Source: Pegea sp. RAD2-039
Lineage: Eukaryota; Chordata; Thaliacea; Salpida; Salpidae
Direction: 5' to 3'
Length of the DNA: 64,000 bases
Assembly: GCA_034620365.1 (NCBI GenBank)
Contig: JAQGEQ010000048.1
Span: forward strand, 248,001 to 312,000
A program made the position numbers and the translations under genes. Shown piece by piece: positions 34,001 through 45,509 of this stretch. The notes below the pieces were generated by a model that did no database searches, had not been told where the DNA came from, and saw only the letters and a program-made list of their open reading frames with translations. Each line of letters starts with the position of its first letter. Position 1 is the first letter of the stretch.

Positions 34001-35309
34001 TTGAGAGTAGACAAACACTGAGGTTTGATCAAAGGCATCACTCAGTAATTCGCAGCTCTTAAAACACTTAGTGATTGCAATTGATTCCATAGAAGGCCAA
34101 AATTATTAGAAATTTCTATCCATCGTGAAATCTCTTATTTTTTCAAGTATTTATAACTTTGTAAATACTTTCTTGTGTAAATGAATGTTTCTTCAGTATC
34201 AATAATATTTACGAATTGAAAAAACTTAAAAACATGATAAATAATGGTTAATTATGTTAACCTTTAAGTTATTATAAACAAAACTTGAATAAAGTTTGAT
34301 TGAGTTAATATAACTGGTCACACAAAACCGCCTAGGCAGTTTTCAACCTGTTTTGGTGGTAGTGATCTATAGTATAAATCGGCTTTAATCCTGGTTTTAT
34401 AATTCTTTCACAATCCATAATTTTTTAAATTAGTAATAAAACTTATTAATATAATGGTATAAAGTGTTGTTTTATGAATTTTATTTTTTTGAATTAGTTT
34501 ACTAACTTTACTATGCTTTCTCACATATTTTTAGCCCTTTAAAGTGTTAGTACTTTTGATAATTAAGTATTTTTAATCTAGAAAAATGATCTTAATGTTT
34601 TTTAGCATAATTTTAGAATTGCGTGAGCGTTTTAAAATTTTAATTAATGATAGATGCAAGAGACATGTTTTTAATTAGTGATACTGTTTTAAAAGTTTAC
34701 TTATATGCGGGAGATACCCAAAAATAGAAAATTATTTCATTTGTAATTTAATTTTGCATGGCAGGTAATTATTGAGATAGTAAAACTCATACTACCGGTT
34801 GTAAAATATTTTAACATCAAAAATAGAATTATGATAAAATTAACCAATATAACTGTAAATGAGAATAATTTTTATTCATATAAACTGAATAATCAGAGAT
34901 TTTTATTTCAGAATATAGTTTACTTAATATATTACTTTTCTACTATTTCGTTTTACAACTTTTTTATCTTTTATTAAACTTTTAAAATTTATATTTTTTA
35001 TTATGTGAATTAAAAATTGATTTATATATTTGTAAAGTAAATTGTTTTGATGGTTTCTAGAAAAATGTTCAAGTTTATTAAAAAATTCACTTACACTTAT
35101 TTTCATGATTTTATTTTAATCTCTGGTTTATACTTTGTTATTATAATTTACATAACCTGATTAATTTGTAAATAATTTTGATTAATTGCTAACTTATAAC
35201 TAAATTTCAGCTTTTTATATTTACGTTTAAATATCTTTTGTAGTTAATTTGATTACAACTTTTATAATAATTTAGACAAAAATCCTTTTTGATTGTGAAA
35301 GTTTAAAAG
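34001..35309. other. Intergenic, INTS9 5' region
   Basis: AT-rich; no supported coding frame. Confidence 0.3.
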
Positions 35310-38300
35310 ATGAAGCTGGTAAGTTATTTATTTCTTATAAATTAACAAACATTCTAAATTTTATGTTTTGAATAATTTTGGATTATTTTTTCTAGTACAA
35401 CTTGTCTGCAAGTGCAACTTCACCATGCATAGTGGTCAAGTTTAAAACTTGCACCATCATGTTAGATTGTTGTTTGGATTTCAAATCTGTTCTTAACTTT
35501 CTTCCTTTGTTTCCAGGAAACAGGTTAATTTTCAAATATCTTTTCTGTAACTAATATCTAAACATTATTTTATGAATATTTAAAATACTTTCTTTTTTAC
35601 TTCATGTTATTCAAAATTCAAATATATGATTTGCAAAAAATTAAGTTTATATAAAATTATATTGAATTTTATTTATTTATATGATAAATGGCTGTAGATG
35701 ACAAATTATAAAGCTTTTATAGCAAACAAAATAATAATATGAGTAAAAAGATAACAAAAAGGTTCTGAGTACCCAGCTTAACATTAATAATATAGAAAAA
35801 ATAGAAACATTGCATAAGTAGATATAATTAAAAAATCAAAAGTACAGAATAATTAGAGAAAAAAGAAACTGGCATTATGATGATTCACTTGTTAACGAGA
35901 TCACTTAAATCATAATTTGTTTACAAAATTTTATAAGAGGGAATAGATTTTGATGTAGTGATAGATTTAGAAAGAAAATTCCCAACTTTAGTAAACCTAT
36001 TAAAAAAAGTTGTTGCTCTGCTGGGTGTTAATGAAGTTGTTGAGAATCTTAAGTTTGAATCATGAGCCTCTGAGAGTTTATGAAGATTGATATTAGTATG
36101 ACAACAATCATTCATAATTTAAATTAGTAACATAAGGTCAGAAAAAAAGACGCCAATATAACAAGGATTTAATATTGAGCTTGTGCAGATGGTATTTGTG
36201 TTAAAAAAAGGTTGTGCTACATCTAAAGAAACCTTTCTAGTAAATGATTTTTGAACGGATTCAAGCTTTATAACATATTTTTTAAGGTGAAGAAAATTCA
36301 TAATGATAAAACTCTAGTTCATAGAATAATCTCTAATTTAGGATTTATTGGTGAAAATTTTAAAAAGTCTCCAAAGAATTTTGGTCTTAAAGATGAAAGC
36401 AAGAACTAGGCCAGATGTAATTAACACATTATTTCAAATTTGTATCAAAGAAAATATTATAATAAAATTATTTAACTTGTGTAAATAACAGTAATATTTG
36501 AAATTCTTTAATCAATTAGGGAAAAATTAGTTCTAATGCATAAGATTTATAATTGAACAAAGTGACACTTAGAACAAAAAAAAAAGTGAAACTAAGAGAA
36601 AATTTTAAAATCTTTTTCTTGGGCTAATTTTTATTTTATTTTAAGTAATTGTTAGCAATTAGACAATTTTCTTACCACTGATTTTGCTCGTTTAAATTTT
36701 TAGGCCAAAATATTTTCGAAATTTTTAGAAAAATATTTTCGAAATGATGAAAAGTCCTCAAATATTGAAGATCCTACGAAGTTCAGATTAAATTTTGTCA
36801 GTTTGAGTTTTTTACATTTTTGTCAAACTCCAAATTATCAACAAAATTTGAATTTCAGGAAATTAAAGAAATCTATGGAAGATCATTTGTGGATAGCAGC
36901 CCAGAGTTCAACCCACCTGAAGTAACTTCACTGACATTTTTTTCTTCATTTAATCTTATCTACCTACAGACGGATTTGTTAAACTTATCAGAAGTTGATT
37001 TGATCCTCAAAATTTTTACAACATCACTGCTTTACCTTATATCACAGAAGTTTGTAGAAACTCTTACATCAGCATCATCATCATCTCTCAATTTCAAACT
37101 TTTTTTCAGTATTGCGGCTTTAAAGGACAAGTATATGCAACAGAGCCAACAAAAGAATTTGGCAGGTGTGTCTTGCTTACATTGAGCAGCTAAACATCTT
37201 TAATTTTCTCAGACTTCTGCTCGAGGAGCTAATCACATTTTGTAGAAGTGTTCCTAAAGACAGACATGCTTCCCTATGGAAGAACCCAAAATTCAAAAAG
37301 TCAGGATCTCTAAATTTATCTTCCGTAATTTTGATCTTTTCATTAATCAGGACTATTAGAAATCCAGTCTGTAGAGATCAGAGATCAACTTCTTGGAAAC
37401 AGATTTTTACAATGGCAGATCTTAACAACTCGTTAAAGAAGATAAGAGTGATGACGTATGCGGAAGAAAAGGTGATGACGTCATTAATGATGTTGAAGTA
37501 GATGGTGACATCACTGACTAATTTCAGAGTATCTTTGGAGCTCTGCAGATCTCAGCACACTCTTCCGGGTTCGCGATCGGAAGTTGTAATTGGGTGATCA
37601 AGTCTGATTTTGAGAAAGTGAGATGAAACTGAATATCATCAAAGATCACAAAGCTCTTCTGCAGATCGTCTATATGTCCGGAAGTTCGAAGTTACCGAGT
37701 CATCCAGACACTTTAGATGACAAATGTTTAACCGGATGTGATTTGATGGTCTTCTACGGACTCACAGAAGTCCCTCTATGTGATCCTTCAAGAATAATTT
37801 CAGATTTCAGTAACTGCATCAGTAAGTCTTCACTGATTCCTGATTCATCTCACTTCCTCTTCACCCTTTATGACGTCATCATTTACAGTTAAGACCGCGA
37901 AACAGGGCGGAAATACCCTGGTACCCTGCTTACCGTCAGGCATCATCTTTGATTTGCTGGAACATCTTCTCAACGTCATCGACATCATTGAAATTGAAAA
38001 TCGCGATTTTACCATCTACTTTGTATCACCAAGCGCCAAGGGAAGCTTGGCCTTCTCTCAAATCTACTCAGAGTGGTAAGTGGTGCCCTTGTCCAGGCTC
38101 CTCGCCCCTCTACATTAATCTTTTGCAGGTTGCATCGTGAAAAGCAAAGCAAAGCTTTTATTCCGGAACAACCGTTCACACACGAAGAGCTCAAGTCCAG
38201 CGGGAAGCTAAAAATCTTTTCAAGCATCAGAGGTGATTACATCATCTACTCATGACGTCATCAACTACTCATGACGTCATCAACGCTTTCCTTGCTGTAG

Positions 38301-39411
38301 ATGGAATGTCAGGGAACTTCAAACAGCCGTGTGTGGTGTTCACGGGTCACCCGTCACTCCGGTTCGGTGATGTGGTCCATTTCATGAACTTGTGGTCATC
38401 ATCACATTCAAACTCAATCATCTTCATTGGTATGACGTCACGACAGCTTTTATCGCTTCTATCATGACGTCACTGCAGATTCGAATTTCTCTCACGTCGA
38501 AGCACTCGCCCCCTTTCAACCAGTCGCCGCCAAAACTTACTTTTTTCCAATCGACACCCGATTAGAACACAAAGATGCTTCAGTGATTATTGATAAGATC
38601 TCGCCAAAAAAACTTGTAGTTCCTCATAACTATATCCTCCCTCCTTCTACTCATCCACATCGGACCGATCTTCGTCTAACCACGGTTAGCTTCTCTTACT
38701 CTTAATATGAGTTTGACTTTTTTGTCTTTTTTCAGAAATGCGCACCCACTGTGTTGGAATTGAATTCAGTGATGAAAGTAGATTTGAAAAGAAAGTTTGA
38801 AAAAGTCTCACTTCAACCCGATGTGAGTTACCGGAGAGTCTTCTTCGGAGTTTTTAAGTTAATCATTGATCCTTTTATAGTTAGCAGCTTCTCTTTTCCC
38901 TCAAAGTATCTCATCAACGTCTTCAACTTTAATTACTCCAATATCTGCGATGATGTGCAACAAAGACAACAGAATTACTTTAAATTCAATCCACAAGGTT
39001 GGTGGTTGCTAGTTGAAGATCGTTCAAGTCAGAGTTCTTGTTTCAGTCATCTAAGAAGCAGAGAAAGAAGCATGACGTCACGCATCGACCGCTTTCGATG
39101 GGCAAAATGAACTTTGAGAATTTAGTAGTTGATTTAAAACAGGTGAGCTTTTTGCTATCAATTGAATCAACTAACTCTTCTGATGTAGGAAGGATTCTCT
39201 GAAGCTATCTTATCATCGAATAAATCCATTAAAATTGTCAGTTGGAATGATTTTAGAGTTTTTTTTTCATTTTTCTTTTCAACAGAATAATGCAGTGATT
39301 GAGGATTCTGATCGTGAAACTCTTGTGACATTCAGCGGCAATTGCAGCTTTGAATTCCGGTCAAAGCTGTTAGGAATTCTTCTTCGTAACTTAAAAATAA
39401 AAGATGTCTAA
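35310..39411 (+). CDS. INTS9: Integrator complex subunit 9 (INTS9), with two frame lesions in early exons
   Basis: Exons: 35310-35318, 35396-35523, 36704-36796, 36859-36921, 36970-37049, 37110-37165, 37213-37299, 37351-37471, 37528-37617, 37665-37821, 37889-38075, 38129-38232, 38301-38429, 38479-38684, 38736-38822, 38881-38997, 39047-39142, 39189-39236, 39286-39411. The product aligns with human INTS9 (658 aa) throughout: [14 protein letters not shown] start, [100 protein letters not shown]9 is the non-catalytic metallo-beta-lactamase/beta-CASP partner of INTS11 in snRNA 3' processing and transcription attenuation. Exon 3 carries a 23-bp tandem duplication that breaks the frame. Exon 5 is 80 nt where a multiple of three is needed. 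All later exons are open and in phase, so an allele or assembly fault is as likely as a dying gene. Confidence 0.92.
35640..36420 (-). mobile_element. 5'-truncated LINE (CR1/L2-like), antisense in INTS9 intron 2
   Basis: Minus-strand frames give [15 protein letters not shown], then [19 protein letters not shown] and a C-terminal helix ([17 protein letters not shown]), the same blocks as the LINE at 6590-7360 and in the same order. One stop separates the two longest frames (near 36117). The 3' tail (minus strand, near 35640-35720) ends CATCTACAGCCAT and an ATAAATAAATAAA run, like the fragment at 29215-29400. It lies between INTS9 exons 2 and 3. Confidence 0.82.
36707..36752 (+). repeat. 23-bp tandem duplication at the start of INTS9 exon 3
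   Basis: AAAATATTTTCGAAAT begins at 36707 and again at 36730; the duplicated unit also carries a TTTTTAG acceptor-like end. Removing one unit makes exon 3 fit phase 2 to phase 0 exactly. Confidence 0.85.
37476..38472. promoter_or_regulatory. Cluster of TGACGTCA (CRE-type) palindromes in INTS9 introns
   Basis: Perfect TGACGTCA at 37476-37483, 37871-37878, 38253-38260, 38272-38279, 38433-38440 and 38465-38472, all in introns. A seventh lies in exon 17 at 39073-39080. TGACGTCA is the cAMP-response element bound by CREB/ATF dimers. Whether these sites are bound is unknown. Confidence 0.6.
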
Positions 39412-39430
39412 TTTCTAACAAAATCTTGTT

Positions 39431-39436
39431 AATAAA
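39431..39436 (+). terminator. Polyadenylation signal AATAAA of INTS9
   Basis: AATAAA 20 nt after the INTS9 stop. Confidence 0.6.
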
Positions 39437-42400
39437 AGTAAAATGTGAACTTAAAAGTTGAATTAATCTTCAAATTTACATTTTTAACTTTTTTACAATT
39501 TTGGTTTTGTATCTAAGTCTTAAAGATATTGAAATTATGTAAGTTGTCTTTACAAATAATTCTTTATAAAAAAACCTACCTAGTCGTTTATAGATTACTT
39601 TTATCTTTTTTGATATAATAAATTGGCTACAAGTTCTTTGAACTATAATTCAAGTCTTAGAAGTAAGATAAGCCATAAAATTTTTAGAATAGCAACTAGT
39701 ACAGACCTTTAAGACTAATTTGACTAAAACAGTCTTCAGACATATGTAGATAATACACAAATAAAGTTTCATGCCTTGCGTACTAGCATAATATCAAGTA
39801 GAGTAAAAAGTACAACAAAATCTTCAGCAGCAGTCACTATTCTACCGTTCATCACTTTTAATCTAGTATGATCAGGTGAAGTTTATGAAAGCTGTACTTG
39901 AAAACAAGTAGATAAAAACTGAAATACTAAAATCACCAAAAATAAATGTAAGAAACGATAAATTATATGTGGCTTGTAAATAATATCTTTTTAAATAATA
40001 GATGTCCTGATAGGAATGTTTCAAATCCTATTTTCTAAAATGTTTGAACATATTTATTTGATATTTTTGGTATAAAGAAAAGTTAAAATTGAACTAATGA
40101 TGAAAATTAAAATAACACGACGATGACATTCGATGAAATTTTTTCAGGAAAAATCAGATATCAAAGAAATACAAAAAAACTTTTATTAGTATGAAAGTAA
40201 TATATAAATTGATGACATCATTCACAATCACACCAGTAGAAAGTCGATATGTTTATACCATAAATCTTATCTCTCAACCAACCTTTATAGATAACTCTAA
40301 AAAATAGAACCGTTATAACCTAATTGTTTATTTTCACAAACTTTTTTGATTTATCTATACGAAATATCAAATTAGCACCTTACTAGCGACAATATACTTC
40401 TAATTATAGAATTAACACTTTCAAGTTTAATGTTATGGATTTTAAGAGCTTTACCTACGTGCTGACAACAAGGTAAGTGATGTTTAGTGTTAGAGGAAAC
40501 AAGTTAGTTTTGATATTTCTTAGTCGATATCTCTTAGTTCAAGTTTTTAAAGTTCGAAGCTTGATTTTAGTTATCAGAGTTTGAAAACGTCAACTATCTT
40601 ATCAGGAAAGTTTACTCAAGGCAAGTGAGTCCTTGGCACCTCTGCCAACCAAGATTAATGTTTGTCTGAAAAAAGGCTCGGCTCAAAAAATTATTTATTT
40701 TAATTTAAATGAACTTAACTATAAATAGATTTTACTCTTAGATAAGTAAATTACTTTTTTAAAATTAAATTAACTTGTCTAATTGAATTTATTATAACTA
40801 TTTATAAAATCAATAGGCTCTTGTCGTAAACATAAAATTAAAAACAACTGACTTGTTTTATATAAATAAAAACTTGTTTTTATTTTAAAGTAAAACTAAA
40901 AACTAGTTTGGAACAAAAAAATCTATCCAATGCTTTCTAATTTTTCTTTTACCTAAACGCAAAATTTGCTTTAACAAGTTTTAGCTCAAAACAATTTCAA
41001 TGTGATAAACTAATAGAGTTGTGTAAAACGCTTAAAGTAAAATAAAATTCATTTGAATCAGACCTAAATTGAAGTAAGGTTTAAAAATTACAATTTATAC
41101 ATGTTATATCAGAGAAGCTTTCTCAGTAATAATCATATACAATCAAACGGTTAACTTAAAATCCCAATAAATTCCAAAATAACTTCAAGTTAGTTTTTAA
41201 TTTAATTATCATTAAAATACTAATGTGTAATAAAAAAAATAATTAATAAATTTAATTAGATGTTTCAACTTCTTATTAAAAAAATGTGAATTTTATCAAG
41301 TTTATTGTAGAAGATTACAATGCAAAATAAGGATAATATGTTTGTAAGAAAGTTCCATATAAAATATTTTTTCTAACACTGACAATGGTTTGTATTATTC
41401 TTTTTACCAAAAGTGAGACATAATTTGAGTTGACAAGATATCATTTACTTGTAATTTGTCAAACTTTTAACCACTTAGTAGTGAATAACAAAAATTCAAA
41501 ATTGTTTATCAATTTCAAGAAAACAAGCCCTTTCTCAAAGATTTAACTCAGCTGATGTAGCTAACAGGTGTGTCAAAATCAGTTATAAAGATCTATTTAA
41601 GCAATAAAGATGTTTTAGAAAGGATTAAAAATTCCATTTAAAACCTGTAAAAGTTTATTATTTTTCTTATAATAATTTCGTAAAAATAATGTATAAGCAA
41701 GATGATTAAAGCTCCTGAAATACATTCAAATTAATTAAAAAGTTTTCTTTTAAATTCAAAATATAAATTGCAGCAAAGTGTTTGTTCCTTAGGAAATTAT
41801 CGCTGGTAGACATTTTTTGTAAGCTGTTTTCATCACACCATAAAATATCTTATCCATTGCTTTTTGTGGTAAACTTAAACTTTTGTATTTCATACTTCAA
41901 TTTGCACTTAGCTTACATGAAAACTTTACTTAAAATTTATAACCTTTTATTTCAAACAAAATAAAGTTTTTGAACTTACGTGAGCGTTTGAATATTTTAT
42001 TGCTTTGCAATCATAGATTTATTTTGATATATGTATGAAGTATTTATTCAAGTAAATGTTCACTATACTTAAATACTTTTACAACTTTTTTTCTTTATCT
42101 AAAAACACTCTTTCTTTTATTGTGGTATTTGCTGTGGTTTTATTTTATGCAGATAAATACAACTTTTCAACGAGGGCTTTTGTTAATAAATAAATATTCG
42201 CATATCACTGAAGTTTTAATAATTGTACATCAGAACAATTGTTGTTCTTCTCAATTTTGCTGTACACTTAAAGTTTACAATGTATTGAATTTCGTATATT
42301 TCAGTTAAATAAAAACACAAAATTAAAATAAGCCATTTTTGGTTTGGTGGATAAAACTATAAAAACTCTATTCATTCACGCAAATAAATGATAGTTCATA

Positions 42401-45400
42401 AAATAGAAACTTGAGTACTTGGTGGGTAAACTTTGTCTGATTTTGCATATATAAACATATATGTTGATAGTAGGCTGTTTGCTGCTTTGAAAAATTTCAG
42501 ACATTCTACATAGTTTTCATCTGGTATACTTTGTAAGAAAACAGTCTCTTACAAACCGAAGGCTCAAAAAGATCGCGCCCATCACTAACAAGCGCTTTCT
42601 ATTGTTAAATGAACAGTAAAGATTTTCTTAAATATGATATCAGTAAGTATCTGCCTTGTTATGTTCTTAAACATAGGATTGATAATATCAAAGATATTTT
42701 AAGGGTTTTTTCTTATCTATTTTTATACATCCATTCATCTAGTTGTTATAACATCGACTTTTGTAAGTATAAAGTTCAAACTTGAATGTTAAGTCAAACA
42801 TGATGTGTGTATTTATAAAAGTTTAATCTGACCTTAAATTTTTAGTGATGTATTTATACAACTTTTACATAAAGTATAACATTTAAACTTTTAGATTTAA
42901 GTAAATGATTTGATTTTTTTAGATCTTTTTAGATTTTTTTAATTGAATGCTTTTGAAAGCTTTTAATATATCTAACAAATATTTTACTGTACCAAATAGA
43001 TACCTAATATTTAAAAAATGAAACTTCTCTTCAGAACAACAATCTTTGACTAATATTACATCAATTATAAATAAAGAAATAACTTCAATTAACTCTTTAG
43101 AATCTTAACTTAGATTTTGCTGGAAGACTTTAAATGAGTTATTAAAAACTTTCTATTTTATAAATACTTTGGAAATACTTTAAACAAAACACATTATATT
43201 AAATATGCTTTTCTTATTTATGTTCAAATTATCTTTCAGTTGAGTTGACATTGACAAAGTTTAAATATATACTTTTAAGTACCATAATTTTAAGTTCGAT
43301 AACATGAAAAAATCAATTTTTATAGAAAAATTAGTTGAAAAAATAGTTTACAAAATAACAATTTTTAGTAGTGTAAATAAAAAATTGGTTATCTTTAAAA
43401 AAGTGAAAGTAATGCTTTATACAGAACACACATTTTGAGTGTGTGAAGTACTAAGTTCAAATTAAGTCTTAACCTTTGTTTAAATGTACATTTATAACAT
43501 AAAAGCAAAACCCAATTTTAATTTAATCGAGTCAATTAATGGCTAAAAAATAGCTATTTAAGAATTTGTTCAAAATTGTTAAGGTTTTGCAGTATTTTAA
43601 AGTTATAATGAATACTGCAAAAGAAAATTGTTGATTGTCAGAAACTAAAACGTAGAAAAAAAGCTAAAAGTTAAGTTGATTAAAAGAAGAAATTTACAAC
43701 AATAATAAAGAGAAGTAAAAGCTTTGAGGTCTAGTTTTAATAACAGAATGAACAGATGAATAGAATTCCGAAGGATAAATGATTTTTGTGGTGATCAACA
43801 AGTTTGTTTATTACAGTTTGTTTGCTTGCAAAAATCGATTTGAAATCTAGAAAGTAAAGATTTGTAAAATTTGAAAATATCCTGATTTTGAGTGTTGTAA
43901 GAAGGGTTTAGGATATTTACTAAGGCACTAATATTCTTGTTATCTTATTGGTTTTACCTTGAACTGCAATAAAGCTGTTGAATGTGTGCTAGATTGCTTA
44001 TCAAGATAAAAAGCTTAACTGGTTCAAGCCACATTAAACAATAGAACAGTCTTAGTGAACAAGTTTTCAAAGTAAAAAAGAAATAAAAACATTCAGATCG
44101 TTTCTTTGTGATTACCATGATCATATGAAATGTGACTGTTGGCTAACACTTAAATATAGTTTATTGTATACTTTTATAGGATAAGTAAATATTTTACTGC
44201 CTCCTTACTAATCAAACATATTAATTCTATTCTTAATAAGCCTCTAGTACGTTTTAAGTTAACTTTAAAGTAAATACCTTTTGAGCTTTAGTTTGATGAC
44301 TAAAATAAAAAGCTTTTTGTGCAAAAAAATGATGTTAACGGTCTGATTAGAATGAACTAACTTTCAGTATTTTATCACAAACCACAATAAATTTGTTTAA
44401 AAAAGAATAATTTTTCTGAATCATTGAGGTTAATTTAAATTCCTTTTGTTATTTTATGAGGTTTTGAAATTAATAATGTATTATAATCGATTAGTTAAAA
44501 TTGTTTAGTCATGTAATGTTTCATATTTCAATTGTTTTATAAAATAAAAAACCTTTTAAGAAGATGTTTAACTTTTAACTAATGATTTGTGGATTTTTAA
44601 AGCAAGTTAAATTTAAACCATTTCAAGATTGGTTGGATTATCATTTGTGGGTTGTTAAAATCATTTATTTAATTAGAACAAGCAAATAAAAGAAACTGAC
44701 AAAGTGTATTCAGCCCTCATACAAACAACTTAAATTCAATAAACTTCAAACTCGTGTATTTGTATCCAAAATACTATTTTTAAAGAAGATCAAATATCAA
44801 ACAAATTTACTTGTCTTTAAACTTTACCAAATATCAAGATAGCATTGACATCTTTGCAAGATTTATTTTTCATAAATAGCGATGTATAAGACATGTTGCT
44901 GCAAGATCTAACAGAAAGTAGGTCACTTATCAATAAATGATTAAGAAAGAAAGCTTTATCGTAAATTTGATTCTACCACCGTAGAGCCATTTTTCATAAA
45001 AAAACTAAAATTTTGTTTGATTAAATGTAAAAGAACTTTTGTGAATAATAAGTTAATCGAAAATTCAGTCTAACTCAGTTAAACTTAATATTTGTAATGA
45101 TCAAAAATAAGATTCCAGCATCTAATATTTTATAAAATGGGTCAAATGCAGAAATGTACTAAAAGTTGCATTTAATTTTCAGTTGGTGTAATAAATATAA
45201 TAATTGATTTTTCATAATCTGATGTAGAGCTTTAAGCAGTTATAATAATAATAATCAAATGTAGACAAGTAGTACTGCAAGCACTCAAGAAGCGTTAGAA
45301 AATAGTTTTCATGACATCAGAGTCAATTGTCAATTACGAAGCACAGACTTGAAGCATCTACATTTATTAAGTTATTAAAAACTAAAAATATAAATAAGAG

Positions 45401-45509
45401 AAATAAAAAAGAGGCAAGATCTAAACGTATTCAGATATAAGATTAAAAACCAAAACTTAAGTATAATAAATGTCTGTGGACAAAAGATTAAGAAATAAGT
45501 CACCTAATA
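39437..45509. other. Six-kilobase AT-rich region without recognisable genes
   Basis: Only short frames of 60-62 codons (41782-41964, 42120-42308) with no similarity or splice context. No tRNA, LINE or LTR marks seen. Distal regulatory DNA or decayed repeats could be present but cannot be shown. Confidence 0.35.

Noticed and set aside
44010-44050. GGTTCAAGCC resembling a tRNA T-arm
   Set aside because: No matching acceptor, D or anticodon stems around it.
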